From contig NZ_CP094264.1 in NCBI RefSeq assembly GCF_023614235.1, positions 3,720,001 to 3,784,000 on the forward strand: a stretch of 64,000 nt of DNA, in the 5' to 3' direction. Shown here in pieces: positions 1 through 8,130 of this stretch. The translations under genes were made by a program, and so were the position numbers. This DNA is from Streptomyces sp. MRC013. GTDB lineage: Bacteria > Actinomycetota > Actinomycetes > Streptomycetales > Streptomycetaceae. The notes below the pieces were generated by a model. The model had not been told where the DNA came from, searched no databases, and was given only the letters and a program-made list of their open reading frames with translations. Each line of letters opens with the position of its first letter. The first letter of the stretch is position 1.

Positions 1-394
1 GCGTGTAGAGGTAGACCTCGCCGTCCTCCGGGTCGACGAAGCGGTGCAGCCCCTCACCGGTGCGGCTGTAGGCGCACTGCGCGTCCACGACCAGCACGTT
101 CTCCTCGGCGAGGCCCTCCAGCGCGATCCGCGCCCCGTCGAAGACCGCCGACGGGTCCAGCTCGCGCCCGTTGAGCAGGACGGAGGTCACGGACGGCGCC
201 ACGAGGTCGGCGAAGGTGTTCGCCCCGGGGGTCGTGCAGCGGAACCGGATCGTCGTCACCGAGCGGAACGTCAGCTGCTCCGCCTCGCTCCCCTCCGCGG
301 CCGACCGCAGGTCGAGCGCGACGTCGTACCCGTCGACGGACAGCAGGGCCGCCCGCTCGCGGGCCTCGTCGCGGGACAGGTTCTCACCGGGCAC
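1..394 (-). CDS. pepN: Aminopeptidase N, N-terminal part (runs off the left edge)
   Basis: The minus strand encodes the first 131 residues of an M1-family zinc aminopeptidase, a cytosolic enzyme that removes N-terminal residues from peptides. The start reads MPGENLSRDEARERAALL and goes on into DVALDLRS and FRSVTTIRFRC, typical of the N-terminal beta domain of actinobacterial PepN. The HExxH catalytic motif would lie outside the window. I chose the GTG at 394 because AAGGAG sits five bases upstream; another GTG six bases further upstream overlaps that ribosome site. It is divergent from the DsbA-like gene at 541. Confidence 0.85.
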   Translation of the reverse strand, partial: MPGENLSRDEARERAALLSVDGYDVALDLRSAAEGSEAEQLTFRSVTTIRFRCTTPGANTFADLVAPSVTSVLLNGRELDPSAVFDGARIALEGLAEENVLVVDAQCAYSRTGEGLHRFVDPEDGEVYLYT

Positions 395-540
395 GGGCAC
401 TCCTTCGTGGGTTGGTCACCGGGATCCTCCCACGCCGCGCGGAGCGGCCATAGGGCGGGAATGCCCTCGTCGTCCCCCTGGTTGTGGCCGGTACGCGACC
501 GCACCGCCCCGCCGCCCGACCCACGGATCCGAGGAGACAC

Positions 541-1176
541 ATGTCCGAGACGAGGACCACCGCCGACTTCTGGTTCGACCCGCTGTGCCCGTGGGCGTGG
601 ATGACCTCCCGCTGGATGGTGGAGGTCCAGAAGGTCCGCCCGGTGGACGTCCGCTGGCACGTGATGAGCCTCGCCGTCCTCAACGAGGACAAGCTGGACG
701 AGGTCCCGGAGGAGTACCGGGAGTCGCTGGCGACCACGGCGTGGCACCCCGTCCGCGTCGCCGTCGCCGCCGAGCGGCTGCACGGCCCGGAGGTGCTGGG
801 CCGGCTGTACACGGCGATGGGCACGCGTTTCCACAACGAGGGCCGGGGCCCGACCCGGGAGGCGATCGCCGAGGCGCTCGCGGAGGCCGGGCTGCCGGCG
901 GAGCTGCTGGAGTACGCCGAGAGGGACACGTACGACGCGGAGCTGCGCGCCTCCCACAAGGAGGGCATCGACAAGGTCGGCCAGGAGGTCGGCACGCCGG
1001 TGATCTCGGTCCCCGGCCCCGACGGCGCGGAGGTCGCCTTCTTCGGCCCGGTCGTCACCCCCGCGCCCAGGGGCGAGGCGGCCGCCCGCCTGTGGGACGG
1101 GACGCTGCTGGTCGCGTCGACGCCCGGGTTCTACGAGATCAAGCGCACGCGGACGGCGGGTCCGGTCTTCGACTGA
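541..1176 (+). CDS. DsbA-family oxidoreductase (mycothiol-dependent nitroreductase-like)
   Basis: A 211-residue thioredoxin-fold protein of the DsbA/2-hydroxychromene isomerase superfamily, related to actinobacterial Rv2466c-type proteins that use mycothiol. The active-site region is FWFDPLCPWAW, with the first cysteine at residue 16. The second cysteine of the usual CxxC is alanine, which points to a monothiol, mycothiol-linked mechanism rather than classical disulphide formation. No signal peptide is visible, so it should be cytoplasmic. The ATG is preceded by GAGGAGACAC, a good ribosome site. A strong terminator follows directly. The substrate cannot be read from the sequence. Confidence 0.85.
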   Translation: MSETRTTADFWFDPLCPWAWMTSRWMVEVQKVRPVDVRWHVMSLAVLNEDKLDEVPEEYRESLATTAWHPVRVAVAAERLHGPEVLGRLYTAMGTRFHNEGRGPTREAIAEALAEAGLPAELLEYAERDTYDAELRASHKEGIDKVGQEVGTPVISVPGPDGAEVAFFGPVVTPAPRGEAAARLWDGTLLVASTPGFYEIKRTRTAGPVFD

Positions 1177-1189
1177 GCCCGCGCGCCGG

Positions 1190-1226
1190 AGCGGCCCCCG
1201 CGAGTCCTGTCCTCGCGGGGGCCGCT
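1190..1226 (+). terminator. Intrinsic terminator after the DsbA-like gene
   Basis: A perfect 15-bp stem (1190-1204 with 1212-1226) closes a 7-base loop and is followed by CCTCTTTT. It lies 13 bases after the stop codon. Confidence 0.85.
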
Positions 1227-1305
1227 CCTCTTTTCTCCGCCCGCCTCGTGAAGGGTGAGAAGACGATCACGAGCGGGGGATCCGGGGGGCGCTGTGGCGC
1301 CGCCG

Positions 1306-1941
1306 TCAGGGGGCGATCAGCGGCACGCGGTCCTTGGCCTGGGCGTAGCGCTTCGCCACGTCCTGCCAGTTGACGACCTTCCACATCGCCTCGACGAAGT
1401 CGACCTTCTGGTTCTTGTACTGGAGGTAGAAGGCGTGCTCCCAGGCGTCGAACACCAGGATCGGCACCGAGCCCTGGCCGACGTTGCCCTGGTGGTCGTA
1501 GACCTGCTCCACGATGAGGCGGCCGCTCACCGGCTCGTACGCCAGGACGCCCCAGCCGGAGCCCTGCGTGGTGGCGGCGGCCTTCGACAGCTGCGCCCGG
1601 AACCGGGCGAACGAGCCGAACGACTTGGCGATCGCCTCCGCCAGCTCGCCCGTGCCGTCCTCCTCCAGCGGCTCGCCGCCGCCGTCGCCGCTCATGTTGT
1701 GCCAGTAGATGGAGTGGAGGATGTGGCCCGAGAGGTGGAAGGCCAGGTTCTTCTGCAGGCCGTTCAGGGCGGCCCACTGGTCCTTGTCGCGGGCCTCCTC
1801 CAGCTGCTCCAGGGTGTCGTTCGCGCCCTTGACGTAGGCGGCGTGGTGCTTGTCGTGGTGGAGCTCGATGATCTCCGGGCTGATGACGGGCGCCAGGGCC
1901 GCGTAGTCGTAGGGAAGTTCCGGAAGGGTGTACGTCGCCAT
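1306..1941 (-). CDS. sodF: Superoxide dismutase, Fe type (SodF)
   Basis: A 211-residue Fe/Mn-family superoxide dismutase that converts superoxide to oxygen and hydrogen peroxide in the cytoplasm. It starts [18 protein letters not shown]. The metal ligands are visible: His28 in [12 protein letters not shown], the His of LHSIYW, and the Asp and His of [12 protein letters not shown]. The YWHNM and QGSGWGVL segments are typical of the family. Length is normal. GGAGG lies six bases before the ATG. In Streptomyces the iron enzyme SodF is repressed by the nickel regulator Nur when nickel allows the Ni-type SodN to be used, and a Nur-like site is present upstream. Metal choice is inferred from the Streptomyces context. 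Confidence 0.93.
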   Translation of the reverse strand: MATYTLPELPYDYAALAPVISPEIIELHHDKHHAAYVKGANDTLEQLEEARDKDQWAALNGLQKNLAFHLSGHILHSIYWHNMSGDGGGEPLEEDGTGELAEAIAKSFGSFARFRAQLSKAAATTQGSGWGVLAYEPVSGRLIVEQVYDHQGNVGQGSVPILVFDAWEHAFYLQYKNQKVDFVEAMWKVVNWQDVAKRYAQAKDRVPLIAP

Positions 1942-1961
1942 GCCGAGCCTCCGACAGCTTG

Positions 1962-1978
1962 TTGCAACCGATGTGCAG
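1962..1978 (-). promoter_or_regulatory. Candidate Nur operator upstream of sodF
   Basis: TTGCAA, a five-base spacer and GTGCAG lie 20-37 bases before the sodF start. This resembles the Streptomyces Nur box, remembered as tTGCaa-N5-ttGCAA. One half is perfect and the other keeps the GCA core. The position near the probable promoter suits nickel-dependent repression. Confidence 0.5.
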
Positions 1979-2055
1979 GTGCAGGCTAACAGCAGTAGTC
2001 TTCCGGAGTGATCGGCCTCCCGTCCCGGGTCCGAAGGCGGACGGAGGACGACGGA

Positions 2056-2087
2056 GAGGCCCCGGCGCGCCGTCGCGCCGGGGCCTC
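2056..2087 (-). terminator. Hairpin after the first APC permease
   Basis: A perfect 14-bp GC stem (2056-2069 with 2074-2087) with a four-base loop lies 19 bases past the permease stop and before the sodF promoter region. There is no T-run, as is common in Streptomyces. Confidence 0.65.
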
Positions 2088-2106
2088 CCTGGAAGGTGCG
2101 TCGGGG

Positions 2107-3648
2107 TCAGTCGTCGCCCTTCGCGGCGGTGGCCGCGGGCTTCCCGGAGGCGGCCTGCTCCTCGGCGCCCGCCTCCCCGGCGGGCTCCCCCGCGGCGGGC
2201 TCCCCGGAGGTCGCCGGCACCCCGGCGGGGGCGGACTCCCCGCCGGCGGTCAGCCGCTGGTGGGCGTAGCCCAGCACGGCCAGGACCACGACGAGGCCGC
2301 CCGTGTAGTAGAGCTGCTCGCGCGTGCCCTCGTCGCGGGCCATCAGGACGAACACCGCGGCGATGCCGGCGAGCGCCGCCCAGGTGAGGTAGGGGAAGGC
2401 CCACATCCGCACGGCCAGCTTCTCCGGTGCCTCCTTCTCCATGCGGCGGCGGAGGATCAGCTGGGAGACGGCGATGAAGAACCAGACGACCAGGATGATC
2501 GCGCCGATCATGTTGAGCAGCCACATGAACAGGTCGTCCGGCCGCCAGTAGCTCAGCAGCACGCACAGGAAGCCGAAGGCCGACGAGGTCAGCACCGCGA
2601 CGCGCGGCACACCGCCGGAGACCCTGCCGAGGGTCTTCGGACCCTGGCCGCGCGCCACCAGCGAGCAGGCCATGCGGGAGGCGCCGTAGATGTTGGCGTT
2701 CATCGCGGACAGCAGCGCGACCAGCACGACGACGTTCATGATCTCACCGGCGGCCGGCAGGCCCAGGTGCTTCAGCGTGGCGACGTACGAGCCCTCGGCC
2801 AGCGACTTGCTGTCCCACGGGATCAGCGTGACGATGACCGCCATGGAGCCGATGTAGAAGACCGCGATGCGCCACATCGCCGTGCGGACGGCCGTGGCGA
2901 CGCCTTCCACCGGGCGCTCGGACTCGGCGGCGGCGATGGTGACGGTCTCCAGGCCGCCGTAGGCGAAGACGGAGGCGAGCAGGCCGACGATCAGGCCCTC
3001 GGTGCCGTTGGGCAGGAAGCCGCCCTGGCCGGTCAGGTTCGACAGGCCGGGGGCGTCGCTGCCGGGCAGCAGGCCCAGGATGGCCAGCAGGCCGATGACC
3101 AGGAAGAGCGCGATGGCGCCGATCTTCAGTGCGGCGAACCAGAACTCGAACTCGCCGAAGTTCTTCACGGCGGCCAGGTTGGTCACGCAGAACACCAGCA
3201 TGAACAGGGCGACCACCGACCACTCGGGCACGTCCACCCAGCCGGTCACGATCTTCGCGGCGCCGATCGCCTCCAGGCCCACGGCCACGCACAGCAGGAA
3301 CCAGAAGGCCCAGCCCGCCGTGAAGCCGGCCCAGGGGCCGACGGCCCGCTCGGCGTGGACCGAGAAGGAACCGGAGGCCGGGTTGGCCGCCGACATCTCG
3401 CCCAACATGCGCATGACCAGCATGACGAGCAGGCCGGAGATCGCGTAGGCGATGACGATCGACGGGCCGGCGGCCGCGATCGCGGAGCCCGACCCGACGA
3501 AGAGGCCGGCACCGATCACACCGCCGAGGGCGATCATCGACAGATGGCGTTGCTTGAGTCCGTGCGAGAGCGGCGCGTCGGTGGTCGGCGTCATGGGTGC
3601 GTCGACGTCGGCCGATCCGGTGGACGCGGGCGCGGGGGTCCGAGACAT
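2107..3648 (-). CDS. Amino-acid permease, APC superfamily (GabP/AnsP-like)
   Basis: A 513-residue integral membrane amino-acid transporter. The family entry motif KQRHLSMIALGGVIGAGLFVGSG is followed by about twelve hydrophobic segments, including PASGSFS and EFEFWFAALKIGAIALF, which are hallmarks of the amino acid transporter/GABA permease group. A hydrophilic C-terminal tail of about 45 residues is rich in Ala, Pro and Glu and is presumably cytoplasmic. I chose the ATG at 3648 (MSRTPAPASTGS); an upstream GTG at 3726 would add a non-conserved leader. The ribosome site is weak. It is closely related to the permease at 5206. Substrate cannot be assigned. Confidence 0.85.
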   Translation of the reverse strand: MSRTPAPASTGSADVDAPMTPTTDAPLSHGLKQRHLSMIALGGVIGAGLFVGSGSAIAAAGPSIVIAYAISGLLVMLVMRMLGEMSAANPASGSFSVHAERAVGPWAGFTAGWAFWFLLCVAVGLEAIGAAKIVTGWVDVPEWSVVALFMLVFCVTNLAAVKNFGEFEFWFAALKIGAIALFLVIGLLAILGLLPGSDAPGLSNLTGQGGFLPNGTEGLIVGLLASVFAYGGLETVTIAAAESERPVEGVATAVRTAMWRIAVFYIGSMAVIVTLIPWDSKSLAEGSYVATLKHLGLPAAGEIMNVVVLVALLSAMNANIYGASRMACSLVARGQGPKTLGRVSGGVPRVAVLTSSAFGFLCVLLSYWRPDDLFMWLLNMIGAIILVVWFFIAVSQLILRRRMEKEAPEKLAVRMWAFPYLTWAALAGIAAVFVLMARDEGTREQLYYTGGLVVVLAVLGYAHQRLTAGGESAPAGVPATSGEPAAGEPAGEAGAEEQAASGKPAATAAKGDD

Positions 3649-4495
3649 GGAGTGCCCTGTTCCGTATCGGGGGGAGAGGCGAAGGTGCGCCCAAGTTTTG
3701 ATGCGCGCACCGCTAACAGGGAACACGTTTCCGCTATACGGACACAGCGCTCACACAAAGTGAAGGTTAATCCACGGGTTCTTTACAAGTGGAACATGAT
3801 CGCCGGATGTCCGGAAACAGTTGTTCCGCCCGTCCCGCACGCCGCCCCGGCGCGTCACGGCCGGCGCCCCCGGCGGTGCGCACGGGATGCGTAAACAGGT
3901 GGACACGCGGGGTGCACGGCGGCCTCGCGGACCCGGCGGGCGGGGCCGGCCGCCGGACTCCGTCCGGATGCGCGGGCGTCCGTGCGCCGGTCGCTCCGTC
4001 CGGAACCGGGCGCCCTCCGCTCCGCCGCGCGCCGCGGCGCCCCGGAGGCGCGCCGGCGGGCGGAGCCGGGTGCGGACCGGGCGGGGAGAGCGGGGCCGGG
4101 CGCGGGCGGGTGGGCGGGAGCCGGGCGAGGACCGGACACGTTTCCCCGTGCCTCGGCGGGGTCCCCGTGTCCCGGCGGGGTCCCCGTGTCCCGGCGGGTC
4201 CCCGTGCGCCGGCGGGGTCCCCGTGTCCCGGTGGGCGCCCGCGTCCCGGTGGGGTCCATGGCCCCTGCGGGGAGCGACGCCTTGTGGAGGGACGGCCCGC
4301 CGGCTCCCCGGCGTGACGCGCGTCACGCCGGGGGAGGGGACGCGGGTGCTCCTTGCACGAAGTCCACCAACACCGCGCGGGAGGCTTTGTCGTCGGCCGC
4401 CGGTGAACGCCCGTCGGCCCGCGGGTTACGGTCGGGCCCGTCCCCCCGGCCACCGTCCGCCCAGCACCGCGGAGTACCGAAGCACCGGAGCACCG
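3649..4495. other. Long intergenic region between the permease and bioY
   Basis: About 850 bases without a convincing gene. Near the permease start is a palindrome-like site GGAACACGTTTCC (3720-3732). Between about 3790 and 3830 there is a second, looser pair of GGAACA and TGTTCC half sites. These could be operators for the permease. The rest is extremely GC-rich and includes the tandem repeats at 4144-4272. The open frames crossing it on both strands show no protein family. Confidence 0.5.
4144..4272. repeat. Degenerate 18-19 bp tandem repeat
   Basis: About seven copies of a unit close to TCCCCGTGTCCCGGCGGGG stand head to tail. Copies 1-4 are nearly identical; the later ones decay. The unit is partly palindromic (CCCCG/CGGGG), so the array could fold into serial hairpins. 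It lies upstream of bioY in non-coding DNA. Confidence 0.75.
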
Positions 4496-5098
4496 ATGAG
4501 CACAGCCACCGCCCCCGCCCGTATCGGAACGGTCCTCGCCGACCTGCTTCCCTCCACCCGCGCCCGCACGGGCGACCTCGTGCTCGTCGCCGGCGGCGCC
4601 GTCCTCACCGGCCTCGCCGCCCAGATCGCCGTCCCCGTGCCGGGCTCGCCGGTGCCGGTCTCCGGCCAGACCTTCGCCGCGCTCCTCGTCGGCACCGCGC
4701 TCGGCGCCCGCCGGGGCTTCCTCTCCCTCGCCCTCTACGTGCTCGCCGGCATGGCCGGTGTGCCGTGGTTCGCGCAGGGCACGGCCGGATACGCGATGCC
4801 GACCCTCGGCTACGTCCTCGGCATGCTCCTCGCCGCCGCCGCGGTCGGCGCCCTCGCCCGGCGCGGAGGCGACCGCTCGGTGCCGCGCATGGCGGGCACG
4901 ATGGCGGCCGGTTCCCTGGTCGTGTACGCGGTCGGCGTGCCGTACCTGGCGCTCGCCACCGGCATGCCCCCGTCCCGGGCGGTGGCCGTCGGCATGGTGC
5001 CGTTCCTCGTCGGCGACGCGCTGAAGGCCGCGCTCGCCATGGGCCTGGTGCCCACCGTCTGGAGGCTCCTCGGCGACCGGGACCGCGACCGCGCCTGA
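4496..5098 (+). CDS. bioY: Biotin transporter BioY
   Basis: A 200-residue membrane protein of the BioY family, the substrate-binding S component of ECF-type biotin uptake. The conserved region VPVPGSPVPVSGQTFAALL, followed by LGARRG and GYVLGMLLAA, is the BioY signature. It has about six transmembrane segments. The end is RLLGDRDRDRA. No bioM or bioN gene lies next to it, so it may act alone or with a shared energising module elsewhere. The ATG is at 4496 with only a weak purine-rich upstream stretch. A strong bidirectional hairpin separates it from the convergent permease. Confidence 0.9.
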   Translation: MSTATAPARIGTVLADLLPSTRARTGDLVLVAGGAVLTGLAAQIAVPVPGSPVPVSGQTFAALLVGTALGARRGFLSLALYVLAGMAGVPWFAQGTAGYAMPTLGYVLGMLLAAAAVGALARRGGDRSVPRMAGTMAAGSLVVYAVGVPYLALATGMPPSRAVAVGMVPFLVGDALKAALAMGLVPTVWRLLGDRDRDRA

Positions 5099-5138
5099 GC
5101 CCGGGGCCGCGGCCGAAGCGGGCGCCGCCGAAACGGCC

Positions 5139-5184
5139 GGGAGGGGCTCCCCCGCACGTCCCGTGGGACGGGGGAGCCCCTCCC
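5139..5184. terminator. Bidirectional terminator between bioY and the second permease
   Basis: A perfect 15-bp stem (5139-5153 with 5170-5184) contains an inner GTCCC/GGGAC stem. It sits between two convergent genes and can serve both. Confidence 0.8.
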
Positions 5185-5205
5185 GCGCCGTCGCGCGCGG
5201 CCTCC

Positions 5206-6639
5206 TCAGGAGCCCGCTGCCGCCCGGCGCCTGCGGTCCAGCACCAGCCCCACCGCCACCACGACCGCCGCCACCAGCACCGACAGCAGGACGACCTGCC
5301 GGTTGGCCTCGTCGAAGAGCATGTAGACGAGCACGAAGAGGATCATCGCGGCGGTCGCCCAGGTCAGGTAGGGAAACAGCCACATCCTCACGGTGACCTT
5401 CTCCGGGGCCTCCCGCATCAGGATGCCGCGCATCCGCAGCTGCGTGAAGCAGACCACCAGCCAGACGAAGAGCGCCACGGCACCCGACGAGTTCAGCAGG
5501 AACGTGAAGACGGTGTCCTTGAAGGCGTAGTTGAAGTACACCGCGGCGAAGCCGAAGACCACCGACGCCCAGATCGCCGTGGCCGGCACCCCCTTGGCGT
5601 TCACCCGCGCGAAGGACTTCGGCGCGTCACCGCGCTCGCCCAGCGAGAACGCCATGCGCGAGGCCGTGTAGAGGCCGGAGTTCAGGCACGACAGCACGGC
5701 CGTCAGCACGATCACGTTCATGATCTGCCCGGCGTGCGGGATGCCGATGGAGTCGAGGGCGGCGACGTACGAGCCCTTCTCGACGATCGAGGGGTCGTTC
5801 CACGGCAGCAGCGTCAGCACCACGAGGATCGAACCCAGGTAGAACACGCCGATGCGCCAGATCACGCTGTTGGTGGCCTTGGTGACCGCCCGGCGCGGGT
5901 TCTCCGACTCGCCGGCCGCGAGGGTGACGATCTCGCTGCCCATGAACGAGAAGACGACCATCAGCACACCGGTGAGCACGGCCCCGGCGCCCTTGGGGAA
6001 GAAGCCGCCCGCGTCCGTCAGGTGGGCCAGCCCGGCGCCGGGGTTGTCGGAGCCGGGCAGCAGCCCGAAGGCCGCCAGCAGGCCGACGACGACGAACGCG
6101 CCGATCGCGACGACCTTGACCCCGGCGAACCAGAACTCGAACTCGCCGTAGGACGAGACCGACGCGAGGTTCGTCGCGGTCAGCACCACCATGACGATCA
6201 GCGCCCAGGCCCACTGCGGCACGGCGGGGACCCAGCCCTCCAGGATCACCGCGCCCGCCGTCGCCTCGACGGCCAGGACGACGACCCAGAAGAACCAGTA
6301 CAGCCAGCCGATGGAGAAGCCCGCCCAGCGGCCGAGGGCCCGGTCCGCGTAGGCGGAGAAGGACCCGGAGTCCGGGCTGGCCGCGGCCATCTCACCCAGC
6401 ATCCGCATCACGAACACGACCATCGTGCCCACCAGGGCGTACGACAGGAGGATGGAGGGCCCGGCCGCGGCGATGCCCCCGGAGGACCCGACGAAGAGGC
6501 CGGCGCCGATCACACCGCCGATGGCGATCATGGAGAGGTGGCGGTTCTTGAGTCCCGCCTTGAGGCCGTCGGAGGGCTGCGGGGCAGCGGGTTCCCCGGC
6601 CTTTCCGCCCTGCTCCGCCAGGTTCCTCGGGTTGGTCAT
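5206..6639 (-). CDS. Amino-acid permease, APC superfamily (GABA permease-like)
   Basis: A 477-residue transporter with about twelve membrane segments, paralogous to the permease at 2107. The N-terminal KNRHLSMIAIGGVIGAGLFVG and the internal EFEFWFAGVKVVAIGAFVVVGLLA, NPRRAVTKATNSVIWRIGVFYLGS and PYLTWATAAM motifs match GABA/proline/aromatic amino-acid permeases. The ATG at 6639 (MTNPRNLAEQ) has GAGGA seven bases upstream; the longer frame from 6687 has no ribosome site. It lies convergent to bioY. The two permeases share the same segment order but differ clearly in sequence, so this is an old duplication. Confidence 0.87.
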   Translation of the reverse strand: MTNPRNLAEQGGKAGEPAAPQPSDGLKAGLKNRHLSMIAIGGVIGAGLFVGSSGGIAAAGPSILLSYALVGTMVVFVMRMLGEMAAASPDSGSFSAYADRALGRWAGFSIGWLYWFFWVVVLAVEATAGAVILEGWVPAVPQWAWALIVMVVLTATNLASVSSYGEFEFWFAGVKVVAIGAFVVVGLLAAFGLLPGSDNPGAGLAHLTDAGGFFPKGAGAVLTGVLMVVFSFMGSEIVTLAAGESENPRRAVTKATNSVIWRIGVFYLGSILVVLTLLPWNDPSIVEKGSYVAALDSIGIPHAGQIMNVIVLTAVLSCLNSGLYTASRMAFSLGERGDAPKSFARVNAKGVPATAIWASVVFGFAAVYFNYAFKDTVFTFLLNSSGAVALFVWLVVCFTQLRMRGILMREAPEKVTVRMWLFPYLTWATAAMILFVLVYMLFDEANRQVVLLSVLVAAVVVAVGLVLDRRRRAAAGS

Positions 6640-6801
6640 CGGAAGTTCCTCGGCTTTCTCGGCTGCTCCGGTCACGAGCCCGTGCATTGAACCCCGGGGG
6701 CGTCCGGGCGCGGAAGGCGGGGGGCCGGATCGTTGTGCGTGTCACTCCCGGCCCACCCCCGGCGACCGCCCCCGGGCACCCTCCGTGCCACACTCGGAAC
6801 C

Positions 6802-7289
6802 ATGCGCGTGTACCTCGGCTCGGACCATGCCGGCTACGAACTCAAGAACCACCTCGTCGAGTGGCTGAAGGCCCACGGCCACGAGCCCGTCGACTGCGGT
6901 CCCCACATCTACGACGCCCAGGACGACTACCCGCCGTTCTGCCTGCGCGCCGCGGAGAGGACGGCGGCCGACCCCGACGCCCTGGGCGTCGTCATCGGCG
7001 GCTCCGGCAACGGCGAGCAGATCGCCGCGAACAAGGTCGAGGGCGTCCGTGCCGCCCTCGCCTGGAGCGAGCAGACCGCCGCCCTGGGCCGTGAGCACAA
7101 CGACGCCAACGTCGTCGCCGTCGGCGCCCGGATGCACTCGCTCGAGGACGCCACCCGGTTCGTGGAGGTCTTCCTCGCCACCCCGTACTCCGGCGACGAG
7201 CGTCACACGCGCCGCATCGAGATGCTCGCCGCGTACGAGGCCACCGGCGAGCTCCCCCGATCCCGGCCCACCACCCCCAGCAGGACTGA
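6802..7289 (+). CDS. rpiB: Ribose-5-phosphate isomerase B, with an apparent 3' frameshift
   Basis: RpiB interconverts ribose-5-phosphate and ribulose-5-phosphate in the pentose phosphate pathway. The start MRVYLGSDHAGYELK, the phosphate/substrate motif VVIGGSGNGEQIAANK and the HNDANVVAVGAR segment are diagnostic. As written, the frame does not stop at 7289 but runs into the next gene to 7620, giving an unnatural 273-residue product. If the C run at 7254-7258 had six bases instead of five, the end would read PPIPAHHPQQD and stop at 7287-7289, three bases before the next GTG. I therefore give the intended end. The catalytic core is unaffected. Confidence 0.85.
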
Positions 7290-7292
7290 CCC

Positions 7293-8102
7293 GTGCCCGA
7301 GGGGCACGCGATCCACCGGCTGGCCGCCGACTACCGGGAGCGGTTCGGCGGCCGCGCCGTGCGGGCGACCAGCCCGCAGGGCACGTTCTCCGACGCCGCC
7401 GCACTCCTCGACGGCGCCGTGCTGGAGACCACCGAGGCGCACGGCAAGCACCTCTTCCTCGGCTTCGGCGCGGGGGAGTGGGTCCACGTCCACCTGGGCC
7501 TGTTCGGCAAGGTCGCCTTCGGCGGCGCCCCGGTGCCGCCGCCCACCGGCACGGTCCGGCTGCGGCTGGCCCGCGCCGAGACCTACGCCGACCTGCGCGG
7601 TCCCGCCGTCTGCGCGCTGATCACCGAGCCCGAGAAGCGGGCGGTCCACGACCGGCTCGGCCCCGACCCGCTGCGCGAGGGCGACGACCCGGCCCGCGCC
7701 TGGCGCCGCGTCTCCCGCTCCCGCACGACGATCGCCGCACTCCTCATGGACCAGGGGGTCGTCGCCGGCGTCGGCAACGTCTACCGCGCCGAGGTCCTCT
7801 TCCGGCACGGCATCGACCCGTACCGCGCGGGAAAGGACCTCGCGGAGGCGGAGTGGGCGGCGATCTGGCAAGATCTGGTCACACTCATGCGCGAGGGCGT
7901 CCGCACCAACCGCATCGACACCGTGCGCCCCGAGCACACCCCCGAGGCGACGGGCCGCCCGCCGCGCGTCGACGACCACGGCGGAGAGGTGTACGTGTAC
8001 CGCAGGGCCCGCCTGCCCTGCCACATCTGTGGCGGCGAGATCCGCACCGCCGATCTCGCCGCCCGCAACCTCTTCTGGTGCCCCGGCTGTCAGCGGCGCT
8101 GA
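7293..8102 (+). CDS. nei: Endonuclease VIII/Fpg-family DNA glycosylase (Nei-like)
   Basis: A 269-residue bifunctional DNA glycosylase/AP lyase for oxidised bases. It begins MPEGHAIHRLA, so that after Met removal the N-terminal proline is the catalytic nucleophile and Glu the general acid. The H2TH region carries VAGVGNVYRAEVLFRHGIDP, with the conserved Asn. The C-terminal zinc finger has CHICGGEIR and WCPGCQRR. Length is normal. The GTG start follows the intended rpiB stop by three bases, so the two genes are probably co-transcribed. PEGH rather than PELPE at the start favours the Nei group over MutM. Confidence 0.9.
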   Translation: MPEGHAIHRLAADYRERFGGRAVRATSPQGTFSDAAALLDGAVLETTEAHGKHLFLGFGAGEWVHVHLGLFGKVAFGGAPVPPPTGTVRLRLARAETYADLRGPAVCALITEPEKRAVHDRLGPDPLREGDDPARAWRRVSRSRTTIAALLMDQGVVAGVGNVYRAEVLFRHGIDPYRAGKDLAEAEWAAIWQDLVTLMREGVRTNRIDTVRPEHTPEATGRPPRVDDHGGEVYVYRRARLPCHICGGEIRTADLAARNLFWCPGCQRR

Positions 8103-8130
8103 CCCGGGCCGGCCGCCCCGGGGGCCGGCC

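Noticed and set aside
4144..4272. CRISPR array
   Set aside because: The repeats are contiguous with no unique spacers and no cas genes are present; the same applies to 61462-61623.
3767..5383. Long minus-strand open frame across the intergenic region and bioY
   Set aside because: It crosses the tandem repeats and a clear gene in antisense, and shows no family motif or ribosome site.
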